A DNA stretch of 64,000 bases from Glycomyces amatae (lineage in GTDB: Bacteria; Actinomycetota; Actinomycetes; Mycobacteriales; Micromonosporaceae). Below the pieces are notes generated by a model. That model did not search any database and had not been told where the DNA came from. It was given only the letters and a program-made list of their open reading frames with translations. Of the stretch, positions 45,009 through 54,131 are shown piece by piece (position 1 is the first letter of the stretch; every line of letters starts with the position of its first letter). The DNA lies in contig NZ_JAJLQZ010000002.1 of assembly GCF_020991375.1 (NCBI RefSeq), positions 1 through 64,000 on the forward strand. Reading direction: 5' to 3'. A program made the translations under genes and the position numbers.

Positions 45009-46024
45009 GAGCAGCCGTCATGGGCGCCGGGTCCTGGGGGACCGTGTTCGCCAAGATCCTCGCCGACGCCGGGACCCCGGTCACCCTGTGGGCCAGGCGG
45101 CAGTCCATCGCGGACGCGGTGAACGCCGAGCACCGCAACCCCGACTACTTCCCCGACATCGACATCCCCGCCCTCGTCTCGGCCACGGCCGACCCGGCCG
45201 AGGCCCTGGAGGGCGCCGACCTCGTGGTCCTGTCGGTCCCCAGCCAGACCCTCCGCGGCAACCTCGCCGCCTGGGCCGGGCGCCTCGAGCCGCACGCGAC
45301 CCTCCTGAGCCTCATGAAGGGCATCGAGCTCGGCTCCACCCAGCGCATGACCGAGGTCATCGCCGAGGCCACCGGCGCGGCCGAGTCGCGCATCGCGGTC
45401 CTGTCGGGCCCCAACCTCGCCCTCGAGATCGCCCAGGAGCAGCCGACCGCCTCGGTCGTCGCCTGCATCGACCACGGCCGGGCCGTCGACGTCCAGAAGG
45501 CCGTCACCACCGCCTACTTCCGCCCGTACACCAACACCGACGTGGTCGGCTGCGAACTGGGCGGCGCGGTCAAGAACGTCATCGCGCTCGCCTACGGCAT
45601 GGCCGCCGGGATGGGCATGGGCGACAACACGAAGGCCACGATCATCACCCGCGGCCTCGCCGAGACCAGCCGCCTCGGGATGCGCCTGGGCGCCGACCCG
45701 ACCACGTTCGCCGGCCTCGCCGGCCTCGGCGACCTCGTCGCCACCTGCTCCTCGCCCTTGTCGCGCAACCACACCTTCGGCGAGCAGCTGGGCCTGGGCG
45801 CGAGCCTGGAGGAGGCCGCCCGCGTGACCAGGCAGACCGCCGAGGGCGTCAAGAGCTGCCGGTCGATCACCGACCTCGCCCGCAAGGTGGGCGTCGAGAT
45901 GCCGATCTGCGACGCTGTGGAGCGGGTCTGCCACGAGGGGCTCGACCCCCGGGCCGCGGTCGCCGAGCTCATGGGGCGCGAGACCAAACCAGAAACCGAC
46001 AGTTTGAGGTCCGACAATGACTAA
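45005..46024 (+). CDS. gpsA: Glycerol-3-phosphate dehydrogenase [NAD(P)+]
   Basis: A 339-aa enzyme that reduces dihydroxyacetone phosphate to glycerol-3-phosphate. The nucleotide site is GAGSWGT near the N-terminus; the catalytic Lys is in [15 protein letters not shown]; the C-terminal NHTFGEQL and ETKPETD regions are typical. Starts at a GTG inside the plsC stop and overlaps ddl by 8 bp. Confidence 0.96.
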   Translation: MRAAVMGAGSWGTVFAKILADAGTPVTLWARRQSIADAVNAEHRNPDYFPDIDIPALVSATADPAEALEGADLVVLSVPSQTLRGNLAAWAGRLEPHATLLSLMKGIELGSTQRMTEVIAEATGAAESRIAVLSGPNLALEIAQEQPTASVVACIDHGRAVDVQKAVTTAYFRPYTNTDVVGCELGGAVKNVIALAYGMAAGMGMGDNTKATIITRGLAETSRLGMRLGADPTTFAGLAGLGDLVATCSSPLSRNHTFGEQLGLGASLEEAARVTRQTAEGVKSCRSITDLARKVGVEMPICDAVERVCHEGLDPRAAVAELMGRETKPETDSLRSDND

Positions 46025-47078
46025 ACCGACCGTCGCCGTGTTCTTCGGCGGGCGCAGCGTGGAACAGCCCGTCTCCGCCGCCTCCGGCTCCGGTGTCGCC
46101 AAGGCGCTGCGCGAGCGGGGTTTCGACGTCACCACGATCGGCATCACGCGCTCCGGCGAATGGGTGCAGCTGCCCGACGGCGCCGCGTTCGCGATCGAGT
46201 CCGCCGACGCGCTCCCGGAGGTCACGGCCGAGGCCGGCAAGTCCGTCGCGATCGACCTCGGCCCGGGCGCGCAGCCGGTGGCCGACGTCCTCTTCCCGGT
46301 CCTGCACGGGCCCTTCGGCGAGGACGGCACCATCCAGGGCCTGTTCGAGATGGCCGGTATCCCCTACGTGGGCTCCGGCGTGCTCTCCAGCTCCCTGTGC
46401 ATGGACAAGGAGTTCAGCAAGCGCCTCCTCGCCGCCGAGGGCGTCCCGCAGGGCGCGTTCGCGGTCCTCAAGCCGGGCGAGGAGCTCGACGCCGAGGCCG
46501 TCATCGCCAGGCTCGGCCTGCCGGTCTTCGTCAAGCCCGCCCGCGCGGGCTCCAGCCTCGGCATCAGCCGCGCCAAGTCGGCCGCCGAACTCGCCGAGGC
46601 GGTCGCGAAGGCCCGCGAGGTCGACGACAAGGTCGTCTTCGAGGCGGCCTTCATGAACGCCCGCGAGATCGAGATGGGGGTCCTGGAGACCCCCGACGGC
46701 GGCCTCGAGGTCACCTTCCCCCTCGAGGTGCTCGCCAAGGGCGAGGACGGCTGGTTCGACTTCGACGCGAAGTACCTCGACAACCCCGAGCCGTTCAACC
46801 TGCACCCGGACTACCCCGAGGGCGTCGCCGAGCAGGCGCAGGCCCTCGCGCGGAAGGTCTTCCGGCTGCTGGACTGCCGCGACCTGGCCCGCGTCGACTG
46901 CTTCCTGGGCGAGGACGGCCAGGTGTTCCTCAACGAGGTCAACACCATGCCGGGCATGACCCCGATGAGCGGCGTGCCGCAGGCCTTCGCGGCTGCGGGC
47001 ATCGAGTACGGCGAGCTCGTAGAGCGCCTGGTCACTCTCGCCGCGGCCCGGGTGGGCGGCGGGAAAGACGCAGCGTAA
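46017..47078 (+). CDS. ddl: D-alanine--D-alanine ligase
   Basis: A 353-aa ATP-grasp ligase that makes the D-Ala-D-Ala dipeptide of peptidoglycan. [12 protein letters not shown], the ATP-grasp strand [13 protein letters not shown], the substrate Tyr in FDAKYLDN (D-Ala type) and the metal/C-terminal [11 protein letters not shown] are all seen. The N-terminal substrate loop is [10 protein letters not shown] instead of the common GGxSxEHEVS: Glu is kept, His-Glu is replaced by Gln-Pro. Last gene of the plsC-gpsA-ddl operon. Confidence 0.95.
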   Translation: MTKPTVAVFFGGRSVEQPVSAASGSGVAKALRERGFDVTTIGITRSGEWVQLPDGAAFAIESADALPEVTAEAGKSVAIDLGPGAQPVADVLFPVLHGPFGEDGTIQGLFEMAGIPYVGSGVLSSSLCMDKEFSKRLLAAEGVPQGAFAVLKPGEELDAEAVIARLGLPVFVKPARAGSSLGISRAKSAAELAEAVAKAREVDDKVVFEAAFMNAREIEMGVLETPDGGLEVTFPLEVLAKGEDGWFDFDAKYLDNPEPFNLHPDYPEGVAEQAQALARKVFRLLDCRDLARVDCFLGEDGQVFLNEVNTMPGMTPMSGVPQAFAAAGIEYGELVERLVTLAAARVGGGKDAA

Positions 47079-47105
47079 CCTGGTCACGAGCTTTAACTTG
47101 CTTGA

Positions 47106-47123
47106 TTGTTCTTGCTCGAACAA
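47106..47123. promoter_or_regulatory. Inverted repeat upstream of rpsD
   Basis: TTGTTC-TTGCTC-GAACAA, in an AT-richer stretch after ddl. No T tract follows, so an operator or UP-like region is as likely as a terminator. Confidence 0.35.
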
Positions 47124-47172
47124 GCTTGGACATGCATGTTGAGGTGACCGCATCACCGTGTGCGCGCCAGGC

Positions 47173-47211
47173 CCTGAGGACTCTCAGGTGCACTCCTGAG
47201 CGCGCTACACT
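47173..47211 (+). promoter_or_regulatory. rpsD promoter with three alternating half-sites
   Basis: CCTGAG (47173-47178), CTCAGG (47183-47188) and CCTGAG (47195-47200) can pair left-centre or centre-right. TACACT (47206-47211) is a good -10 box just after them. The half-sites cover the -35 region, which suggests a protein-binding site. A GCCTCG/CGAGGC hairpin (47243-47263) sits in the leader. Confidence 0.5.
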
Positions 47212-47288
47212 CACGCGTTTCTGCACGTCAGGGGCGCAATCTGCCTCGTATCTTCTTCGAGGCGACGCATGAATTACTGGAGAGATCA

Positions 47289-47894
47289 TTGCAAGCTAAG
47301 GCGAAAGTCAAGCTTTCCCGATCCCTCGGCATCGCTCTGACGCCGAAGGCCGCCAAGTACATGGAGCGCCGTCCCTACCCTCCGGGGCAGCACGGCCGCG
47401 GCCGCAAGAAGGAATCGGACTACAAGAACCAGCTCGTCGAGAAGCAGCGCCTGCGCGCTCAGTACAACATCTCTGAGCGTCAGCTGCGCAACGCCTACGC
47501 CGAGGCCGTGCGCAAGCCCGGCAAGACCGGTGAGGTCCTGGTCGGCCTGCTCGAGTCCCGCCTGGACGCCTTCGTGCTCCGCGCCGGCTTCGCCCGCACC
47601 ATCTACCAGGCGCGGCAGTTCGTCAACCACGGCCACTTCACCGTGAACGGCCGCAAGGTCGACATCGCGTCCTACCGGCTCAAGGCCGGCGACTTCGTGC
47701 AGGTCCGCAAGAAGTCCCGCGAGACCACGCCGTTCCAGCTGGCCGCCGCCGGCGCCTGGGCGGGCGAGACGACTCCGGCCTACATCGAGTCCCACCTCGA
47801 AGGCCTGATCGCCCGCTTCCTCTCGGTGCCCGAGCGCAAGCAGATCCCCGTGATCTGCGACGAGCAGCTCATCGTCGAGTACTACTCGAAGTAA
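47289..47894 (+). CDS. rpsD: Ribosomal protein uS4
   Basis: A 201-aa small-subunit protein. It starts at a TTG behind GGAGAG. LTPKAAKYMERRPYPPGQHGRGRKKESDYK is split over the N-terminal part and the S4 RNA-binding domain is ESRLDAFVLRAGFA...QARQFVNHGHFTVNG. It has no zinc-binding Cys (C-minus type). It stands alone between ddl and infA, with its own promoter and two terminators, as in Streptomyces-like genomes where rpsD has left the rpsM-rpsK-rpoA cluster, but here it is still next to it. Confidence 0.97.
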   Translation: MQAKAKVKLSRSLGIALTPKAAKYMERRPYPPGQHGRGRKKESDYKNQLVEKQRLRAQYNISERQLRNAYAEAVRKPGKTGEVLVGLLESRLDAFVLRAGFARTIYQARQFVNHGHFTVNGRKVDIASYRLKAGDFVQVRKKSRETTPFQLAAAGAWAGETTPAYIESHLEGLIARFLSVPERKQIPVICDEQLIVEYYSK

Positions 47895-47907
47895 GCATGC
47901 GAGCCCT

Positions 47908-47930
47908 GCTCGACGGCGACGCCGTCGAGC
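47908..47930 (+). terminator. First rpsD terminator
   Basis: GCTCGACGGC-GAC-GCCGTCGAGC, a perfect 10-bp stem 14 bp after the rpsD stop. Confidence 0.7.
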
Positions 47931-47936
47931 ATCGAG

Positions 47937-47969
47937 CGCCGCCCCGGTCCCCCGAGGACCGGGGCGGCG
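47937..47969 (+). terminator. Second rpsD terminator
   Basis: CGCCGCCCCGGTCC-CCCGA-GGACCGGGGCGGCG, a perfect 14-bp stem right after the first hairpin. Tandem hairpins separate rpsD from the infA operon. The rest of the 322-bp gap to infA holds the infA promoter and a leader of about 170 nt. Confidence 0.8.
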
Positions 47970-48031
47970 CCCGCAGCTCCCGTTCGAGTGCCCTCTGTCA
48001 CGGTCATCCCCCTGGTAGGCGGTATACGGAC

Positions 48032-48045
48032 GCGAGTAGACTCGC
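48032..48045 (+). promoter_or_regulatory. infA operon promoter, -10 inside a palindrome
   Basis: GCGAGT-AG-ACTCGC is a perfect 14-bp palindrome containing the -10-like TAGACT (48037-48042). Confidence 0.45.
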
Positions 48046-48216
48046 TCAGTGGTGCAGTGCGTCCCATGTCCGGTGAAATGAAAAATATCCCGGACGGCCT
48101 CGGAACAGCGCAGCATCGTTCTTTCGCCGCCCGCCCCAGCGGGTCGGCGTGCCAGTAGCTCCAGGCCTGTCACAGGTGTGGGGTTTTCGGACCGAGTTGT
48201 CACGGTAGCGGAGGAC

Positions 48217-48438
48217 ATGCCGAAAAAAGACGGTGCCATCGAGATTGAAGGCAAGGTCGTAGAGTCCCTCCCGAACGCCATGTTCCGGGTGGAGCTCACC
48301 AACGGCCACAAAGTACTCGCTCACATCAGCGGCAAGATGCGCCAGAACTACATCCGGATCCTCCCTGAGGACCGGGTCGTGGTGGAGCTCTCGCCGTACG
48401 ACCTGTCGCGCGGGCGGATTGTCTACCGTTACCGCTGA
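48217..48438 (+). CDS. infA: Translation initiation factor IF-1
   Basis: A 73-aa OB-fold protein that binds the ribosomal A site during initiation. [39 protein letters not shown] and GRIVYRYR are almost invariant. First gene of the infA-rpmJ-rpsM-rpsK-rpoA-rplQ series. Confidence 0.98.
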   Translation: MPKKDGAIEIEGKVVESLPNAMFRVELTNGHKVLAHISGKMRQNYIRILPEDRVVVELSPYDLSRGRIVYRYR

Positions 48439-48465
48439 CCTGACGACTACACGTAAGTAGGACTC

Positions 48466-48582
48466 GTGAAAGTCAAGCCGAGCGTCAAAGTGATCTGCAA
48501 GAACTGCCGCGTGATCCGCAGGCACGGACGAGTGATGGTTATCTGCTCGTCCGACCCGCGTCACAAGCAGCGTCAGGGTTAA
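48466..48582 (+). CDS. rpmJ: Ribosomal protein bL36
   Basis: A 38-codon gene with GTG start, [20 protein letters not shown] then the end DPRHKQRQG. Cys11, Cys14, Cys27 and His33 form the zinc site, so this is the zinc (C-plus) form. It lies 27 bp after infA, its conserved place. Confidence 0.96.
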   Translation: MKVKPSVKVICKNCRVIRRHGRVMVICSSDPRHKQRQG

Positions 48583-48749
48583 GCAGCACATACGCCACAG
48601 AAAGGCCCCAGAAGGGGAAACCGCCGCCAGTGCGCCACGCACAACCCTCGGCTCGGAGGCCGGGGCTCGCATCGCCCATCAGGGCAGGGGATCAGACCCC
48701 GGCGGGAAGGCAGTGGTCAGACCTCCGACAACGCTAGGAGTATGCCTGC

Positions 48750-49124
48750 ATGGCACGCCTGGTCGGAGTGGACCTCCCGCGCGACAAGCGCCTGGAGATC
48801 GCACTCACCTACATTTTCGGCATCGGCCGCACGCGCTCGCTCGAGACGATCGCGGCGACCGGCCTCGACCGCGACAAGCGGGTCAAGGACCTCACCGACG
48901 AAGAGCTGGTGCAGCTCCGCGACTACATCGAGGAGCACTACCAGGTCGAGGGTGACCTGCGCCGCGAGGTGCAGGCGGACATCCGCCGCAAGATCGAGAT
49001 CAACTGCTACCAGGGCCTGCGTCACCGCTACGGTCTCCCGGTCCACGGTCAGCGGACCAAGACCAACGCCCGTACTCGCAAGGGTCCGAAGAAGACCGTC
49101 GCGGGCAAGAAGAAGGCACGTTAG
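48750..49124 (+). CDS. rpsM: Ribosomal protein uS13
   Basis: A 124-aa protein of the small-subunit head. [22 protein letters not shown] and the C-terminal [17 protein letters not shown] tail are diagnostic. It is preceded by CTAGGAG and a 167-bp gap after rpmJ, and followed by rpsK after 11 bp. Confidence 0.98.
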   Translation: MARLVGVDLPRDKRLEIALTYIFGIGRTRSLETIAATGLDRDKRVKDLTDEELVQLRDYIEEHYQVEGDLRREVQADIRRKIEINCYQGLRHRYGLPVHGQRTKTNARTRKGPKKTVAGKKKAR

Positions 49125-49135
49125 GAGAGCAGCTG

Positions 49136-49534
49136 ATGCCACCGAAGACTCGCGGCGGTTCCAAGAACCCGCGCGCCAAGAAGAAGAACGTGCCCCACGG
49201 GCACGCGCACATCAAGAGCACCTTCAACAACACCATCGTGTCGATCACCGACCCGACCGGTGCCGTGATCTCCTGGGCCTCGTCCGGCCAGGTGGGCTTC
49301 AAGGGCTCGCGCAAGTCGACCCCGTACGCCGCGCAGATGGCCGCCGAGGCCGCCGCGCGCCGCGCGATGGACAACGGCATGCGCAAGGTCGACGTCTACG
49401 TCAAGGGCCCGGGCTCGGGCCGCGAGACCGCGATCCGCTCCCTCCAGGCCGTCGGCCTCGAGGTCGGCTCGATCAACGACGTCACGCCCCAGCCGCACAA
49501 CGGCTGCCGCCCGCCGAAGCGCCGCCGCGTCTAG
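49136..49534 (+). CDS. rpsK: Ribosomal protein uS11
   Basis: A 132-aa platform protein of the small subunit. [18 protein letters not shown] and the end [14 protein letters not shown] are typical. Ribosome binding site GGAGAG. A GC palindrome follows before rpoA. Confidence 0.98.
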   Translation: MPPKTRGGSKNPRAKKKNVPHGHAHIKSTFNNTIVSITDPTGAVISWASSGQVGFKGSRKSTPYAAQMAAEAAARRAMDNGMRKVDVYVKGPGSGRETAIRSLQAVGLEVGSINDVTPQPHNGCRPPKRRRV

Positions 49535-49575
49535 GTCGCCTTAAACCCAGCCGGTCCGCTTCCCCGCGGAGCCGA

Positions 49576-49597
49576 GGCGGGGCTCGCGAGCCCCGCC
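49576..49597 (+). terminator. Palindrome between rpsK and rpoA
   Basis: GGCGGGGCT-CGCG-AGCCCCGCC, a perfect 9-bp stem with a 4-base loop (palindromic throughout). A likely partial terminator or processing site that sets the ribosomal-protein to RNA-polymerase ratio; this is inference. Confidence 0.5.
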
Positions 49598-49672
49598 GAA
49601 GGTGCAGTCAAACCGAATCCAAGTGTCTAGGCGTCAAATAGCGGGCGCCCCGAACAAAGGAAACATCGCACA

Positions 49673-50719
49673 GTGCTTATCACTCAGCGGCCCACGCTCT
49701 CCGAGCAGCAGATCAGCCCGACCCGCTCCAAGTTCACCATCGAACCCCTGGAGCCCGGTTTCGGCTACACGCTCGGCAACTCGCTGCGGCGCACCCTGCT
49801 GTCGTCCATCCCGGGCGCGGCGGTCACGTCGATCAAGATCGACGGCGTCCTGCACGAGTTCTCCACCATCCCCGGCGTGAAGGAAGACGTCGTGGAGCTG
49901 GTGCTGAACGTCAAGCAGATCTGCGTCTCCTCGGAGAACGACGAGCCGGCCACCATGTACCTGCGCAAGGAGGGCCCCGGCGACGTGCTCGCCGGCGACA
50001 TCCAGCCCCCCGCGGGCGTGCAGGTGCACAACCCCGAGCTCAAGCTGGCGACCCTCAACTCGAAGGGCCGCCTCGACATGGAGTTCGTGGTGGAGCGCGG
50101 CCGGGGCTACGTCTCGGCCCCGGCGAACAAGGCGGACACGAACGAGATCGGCCGCGTCCCGGTCGACTCGATCTACTCGCCCGTGCTGAAGGTCGCCTAC
50201 TCGGTCGACGCGACCCGCGTCGAGCAGCGCACCGACTTCGACAAGCTCACCGTCGACGTCGAGACCAAGCCGTCCACCACGCCGCGCACCGCGCTGGCGT
50301 CGGCGGGCTCCACCCTGGTGGAGCTGTTCGGCCTGTACCGCGAGCTCGACACCGAGGCCGAGGGCATCGACGTCGGGCCCAGCCCGGCGGACCAGCAGCT
50401 GGCGGCCGACCTGGCCCTGCCGATCGAGGACCTGGACATGACCGTCCGCTCCTACAACTGCCTCAAGCGGGAGGGCGTCAACACCGTTGGCGAGCTCATC
50501 AACCGCACCGAGGCGGACCTGCTCGACATCCGCAACTTCGGGCAGAAGTCGATCGACGAGGTCAAGATGAAGCTCGCCGGCATGGGCCTGAGCCTGAAGG
50601 ACTCGCCCGGCACGTTCGACCCGAGCGAGGCCGCCGTGGCCTACGGCGGGTCGCCGGTCGCCGAGTCCGATGAGTACGAGGACGACGGCGAAGACCTCCG
50701 CGAGACCGAGCAGCTCTAA
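49673..50719 (+). CDS. rpoA: RNA polymerase alpha subunit
   Basis: A 348-aa subunit. N-terminal assembly domain at 1-235 ([24 protein letters not shown]), a linker, then the alpha-CTD at about 255-320 ([21 protein letters not shown], the DNA and activator contact) and an acidic C-terminal tail ([18 protein letters not shown]). GTG start with AAAGGA upstream. Confidence 0.98.
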   Translation: MLITQRPTLSEQQISPTRSKFTIEPLEPGFGYTLGNSLRRTLLSSIPGAAVTSIKIDGVLHEFSTIPGVKEDVVELVLNVKQICVSSENDEPATMYLRKEGPGDVLAGDIQPPAGVQVHNPELKLATLNSKGRLDMEFVVERGRGYVSAPANKADTNEIGRVPVDSIYSPVLKVAYSVDATRVEQRTDFDKLTVDVETKPSTTPRTALASAGSTLVELFGLYRELDTEAEGIDVGPSPADQQLAADLALPIEDLDMTVRSYNCLKREGVNTVGELINRTEADLLDIRNFGQKSIDEVKMKLAGMGLSLKDSPGTFDPSEAAVAYGGSPVAESDEYEDDGEDLRETEQL

Positions 50720-50786
50720 GAGCCGCGTGAATACGGCGGTCGGTTCCGTGAGACGGCCGGCCGCGTCAAACCAAGAGGAGTTAGCA

Positions 50787-51140
50787 ATGCCCAAGCCCAC
50801 CAAGGGCCCGCGTCTGGGCGGTTCGCCGTCGCACGAGAAGCTCATGCTCTCGGGCCTCGCGGCCTCCCTGTTCGAGCACGGCAGCATCACCACGACGCTG
50901 ACCAAGGCCCGCCGCCTGCGCCCCTACGCCGAGCGTCTCATCACGTACGGCAAGAAGGGCACGCTGCACCACCGCCGCCTGGCGCTGGCCAAGCTGCGCA
51001 ACAAGGACGCCACGCACGACCTGTTCGAGCAGGTCGCCCCCCGCTTCGCGACCCGCGAGGGCGGCTACACCCGGATCATCAAGGCCGGGAACCGCAAGGG
51101 CGACAACGCGCCGATGGCGATCATCGAGCTCGTCGACTAG
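50787..51140 (+). CDS. rplQ: Ribosomal protein bL17
   Basis: A 117-aa large-subunit protein, short as in many actinobacteria. [20 protein letters not shown] and the middle [18 protein letters not shown] are characteristic. AGAGGAG precedes the ATG. A strong terminator follows. Confidence 0.98.
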   Translation: MPKPTKGPRLGGSPSHEKLMLSGLAASLFEHGSITTTLTKARRLRPYAERLITYGKKGTLHHRRLALAKLRNKDATHDLFEQVAPRFATREGGYTRIIKAGNRKGDNAPMAIIELVD

Positions 51141-51180
51141 CACGGCCGACCGAGCCGGTCTCCGGCTCGCAGGCAACGCC

Positions 51181-51216
51181 AGACCGCGCGCAGGGCTCCG
51201 GCCCTGCGCGCGGTCT
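51181..51216 (+). terminator. Operon terminator after rplQ
   Basis: AGACCGCGCGCAGGGC-TCCG-GCCCTGCGCGCGGTCT, a perfect 16-bp stem, 40 bp after the rplQ stop. Confidence 0.85.
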
Positions 51217-51323
51217 CGCATTCGGGGCCGGGCGGCCCCGGCGGGCGTCGAACCCCCGCACCGCGACGGCGGCGCCCGACCGCGGGCCCGCCCCGCACCG
51301 CGGCGACAGGACCGGAGGACCGG

Positions 51324-52139
51324 GTGGAAGACAGGACGAGACTGCGCCTCGGCGTCGCCTACGACGGCGCCGGGTTCTCCGGCTGGGCGCTCCAGCCCGG
51401 ACTGCGCACGGTGGCCTCGGAGGTCATCCGCGCCTTGGAGCTCCTCTTCGGCGAGATCGGCGACTTCACCGTCGCGGGCCGCACCGACGCGGGCGTCCAC
51501 GCCACGGGCCAGGTCGTGCACCTCGACGTCCCCACCGCGAAGTGGGAGTCCCTGCGCGACAGGCTCCTGTGGCGCCTGCGCGGCATCCTCCCGCCCGACG
51601 TGCGCGTGACCGCCGCCGAAGCGGTCGACCCGTCGTTCAACGCCCGCTTCGCGGCCCAGTGGCGCCGCTACCGCTACCGGGTCGCCGACGCGACCTGGGG
51701 CGTGAACCCCTTGCGGCGCCTGGACACCCTCGCCTGGCCCCGGCCCCTCGACGTGGAGCGGATGCACGCCGCGTGCCAGAGCCTCCTCGGCGAGCACGAC
51801 TTCGTCGGCTTCTGCAAGCAGCGCGAAGGCGCCACCACCATCCGCGAACTCCAGCAGTACGACTGGGCCCGCGACGAGGACGGCATCGCGGTCGCCACCG
51901 TGCGCGCCGACGCGTTCTGCCACTCGATGGTCCGCAGCCTCGTCGGCGCGGCCCTCGCGGTCGGCGACGGCCGCCGCGACGAGGACTGGCTCGCCGCGAT
52001 CCTCACCCTGGGGGAGCGGGCCAACGACGTCCACGTGGTCGGCCCCCACGGGCTGACCCTGCTGGAGGTCGCCTACTCGGACGACCCGGGCGACTGGCAG
52101 TCCCGTGTGGACCTCACCCGCCGCGTGCGCACCCTCTGA
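51324..52139 (+). CDS. truA: tRNA pseudouridine(38-40) synthase
   Basis: A 271-aa enzyme that isomerises uridines 38-40 in the tRNA anticodon arm. The catalytic Asp is D55 in AGRTDAGVHA. YRYRVADATWGVNP and the AFCHSMVRSLVGA helix are standard. GTG start behind CCGGAGG. It follows rplQ but has its own transcription unit after the strong terminator. Confidence 0.96.
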   Translation: MEDRTRLRLGVAYDGAGFSGWALQPGLRTVASEVIRALELLFGEIGDFTVAGRTDAGVHATGQVVHLDVPTAKWESLRDRLLWRLRGILPPDVRVTAAEAVDPSFNARFAAQWRRYRYRVADATWGVNPLRRLDTLAWPRPLDVERMHAACQSLLGEHDFVGFCKQREGATTIRELQQYDWARDEDGIAVATVRADAFCHSMVRSLVGAALAVGDGRRDEDWLAAILTLGERANDVHVVGPHGLTLLEVAYSDDPGDWQSRVDLTRRVRTL

Positions 52140-52310
52140 GGCGTTCCCGGCCCGCAGCGGCCGTTCCGTGACCTTGTGACGGTCCGGTCACGGATGCGTT
52201 CTGATTGCTCACCGCGCCATCACGGTTCGGACACGAGGGGAACCGGCGCGCGGAAAAGGCAGTCTCATGGAGGTAATCCCCGCTACCGCCAAGTAAGAAG
52301 GGACCCCTCG

Positions 52311-53783
52311 ATGAGACGCCTATGGAAGGCCACGATACCCCCGGCGCTGCTGCTCCTCGCGTTCACCGCGTGCTCCAGTGAGAGCGGCGGCGACGCCGCG
52401 ACGAGCGACTACGCGGGCGAGGCCGCGCCCGAGGCCGCCCCCGACGCGGAGACCGGCGACGCCTACGGCTTCAACGAGCCGGTCAGCCCCGCCGACGACC
52501 CCGAGTCCACGTTCGCGGTCGACGTCGACACCGCCTCCTACGACTACGCCCGCCGCTCCCTCGGCGACGGCGAACTCCCTCCGGCCGACCAGGTCCGGCC
52601 CGAGGAGTTCGTGAACTACTTCGACCAGGCCTACCCCGAGCCCGAGGAGAACGGCTTCTCGGTGACCGTCGACAGCGCGCCGCTGCCGGAGTGGTACGCC
52701 TCGGACGAGGCCACGCAGATCATGCGCGTGGGCCTCCAGACCCGCTCCGAACCGGACACCGAGCGCCGGGACGTGAACCTGACCTTCGTGATCGACGTGT
52801 CCGGCTCGATGGAGCAGGACGACCGGATCGGGATCGTCCGCGACTCGCTCCACACGCTCGTCGCCGAGCTGCGGCCGACCGACTCGGTCGCGATCGTCGT
52901 CTACGAGTCGGAATCCGATGTGCTGCAAGGCATGACCGAGGTCGAGGACGGCGAGGAGCTGCACGACGCGATCGACGACCTGGAGGCGGGCGGCTCGACC
53001 AACATGCAGGCGGGCCTCGAGGACGGCTACGAGCTGGCCGGCGAGGCGTACGACGCGGACAAGGACAACCGGGTGATCCTCCTGTCCGACGGCGAGGCCA
53101 ATGTGGGCCTCACCGAGCACGACGAGATGCTGGAGGCGCTGGGCGAGGACATCGCCGAGGGCACCACGCTGCTCACCGTCGGCGTCGGCGACTCGTACAA
53201 CCAGGGGCTGCTGGAGCAGCTGGCGGACAACGGGGACGGCTGGGCGGTCTACTTCGCGACCGCGACCGAGGCCGAGCGGGTCTTCTCGGACCGGCTGACC
53301 TCGACGCTCGGGGTGACCGCGCGGGACGCGAAGATCCAGGTGACCTTCGATCCGGACACGGTCGCGGCGTACCGGCTCATCGGGTTCGAGAATCGCGCCA
53401 TCGCGGACGAGGACTTCGAGGACGACGGCGTCGACGCCGGCGAGGTCGGGCCCGGGCACAGCGTCACGGCGCTGTACGCGCTCACGCTGACCGGCGAGGA
53501 CGGGGGGCTGGCCGAGGTCGACGTGCGCTGGGAGGACCCGGAGACCGAGGAGATCGGGACCGCCGCCGCGGACCTCCGGTCGGGCGCGCTGGGGGAGGAC
53601 GCGCTGCCGAGCCTCGACGTGGACATGGTCGCGGCGGCCTTCGCGGAGGTGCTGCGCGGCAGCGCCGACTTCGACTGCGCGGCACTGGTCCCCGTGGCCG
53701 AGAAGCTGGCCGAGACGACCGAGGACCCGGACGTGGAGGAGCTGGCGGAACTCATCGCCGTCGCCTCGGACCTGGGCGCCTAG
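52311..53783 (+). CDS. vWA-domain lipoprotein (YfbK type)
   Basis: A 490-aa protein. The signal peptide ends with a lipobox-like sequence AFTAC (Cys21), followed by an Ala/Glu-rich linker. The YfbK N-terminal domain (about 60-140, STFAVDVDTASYDYARR) precedes a vWA domain with the metal site DVSGS at D162 and the second site LLSDGEAN. The C-terminal domain (about 350-490) is the DUF3520 type. Probably attached to the outer face of the membrane; a role in adhesion or metal-dependent binding is the general expectation. Confidence 0.9.
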   Translation: MRRLWKATIPPALLLLAFTACSSESGGDAATSDYAGEAAPEAAPDAETGDAYGFNEPVSPADDPESTFAVDVDTASYDYARRSLGDGELPPADQVRPEEFVNYFDQAYPEPEENGFSVTVDSAPLPEWYASDEATQIMRVGLQTRSEPDTERRDVNLTFVIDVSGSMEQDDRIGIVRDSLHTLVAELRPTDSVAIVVYESESDVLQGMTEVEDGEELHDAIDDLEAGGSTNMQAGLEDGYELAGEAYDADKDNRVILLSDGEANVGLTEHDEMLEALGEDIAEGTTLLTVGVGDSYNQGLLEQLADNGDGWAVYFATATEAERVFSDRLTSTLGVTARDAKIQVTFDPDTVAAYRLIGFENRAIADEDFEDDGVDAGEVGPGHSVTALYALTLTGEDGGLAEVDVRWEDPETEEIGTAAADLRSGALGEDALPSLDVDMVAAAFAEVLRGSADFDCAALVPVAEKLAETTEDPDVEELAELIAVASDLGA

Positions 53784-53796
53784 CAAGGGACGGCAG

Positions 53797-53821
53797 GGGC
53801 CCGGCGCGAAGCGCCGGGCCC
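53797..53821 (+). terminator. Terminator after the vWA lipoprotein
   Basis: GGGCCCGGCGC-GAA-GCGCCGGGCCC, a perfect 11-bp stem 13 bp after the stop. Confidence 0.8.
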
Positions 53822-53904
53822 TTCGCGGTTCGGTCCGCGGGCGGCGGACCCGGTGTCGGGTGCGCTTTCAGGCCGCGGCGGTCTCCCGCACCCCTCAGCG
53901 GCGC

Positions 53905-54024
53905 CGCGCCGCCGCCGCGCGGGCGAATCCGCGCCTGCGCACCGCATGGCTCCCGGCCGGCCGCGCCATGGTGCAGGAGCAGCCCGACCGCCTCGCCGCC
54001 CTCGTCGAGGAGCTCCTCGCGTAG
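53905..54024 (+). pseudogene. Remnant of an alpha/beta hydrolase C-terminus
   Basis: The plus strand reads ARANPRLRTAWLPAGRAMVQ then EQPDRLAALVEELLA and a TAG stop at 54022. This matches the usual end of alpha/beta hydrolases, where the His of GHMVQ is here replaced by Arg-Ala. No start or N-terminal part is visible upstream, where a terminator ends the previous unit. The 348-bp space 53784-54131 holds two terminators and this fragment only. Short, so chance similarity remains possible. Confidence 0.4.
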
Positions 54025-54035
54025 CCCGCCGCCGC

Positions 54036-54069
54036 GTGCGCGAGAGGGGCGGACGGCCCCCTCGCGCAC
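54036..54069. terminator. Hairpin between the hydrolase remnant and the TetR gene
   Basis: GTGCGCGAG-A-GGGGC pairs with GCCCCCTCGCGCAC with one bulged base. It can serve the plus-strand remnant or the minus-strand TetR transcript. Confidence 0.55.
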
Positions 54070-54131
54070 GCGGGGCGACCGGCCCGGCGGCACCGGGCCC
54101 GCCCGTATTCGCGCCGCGGTTCCCCTGCGGC

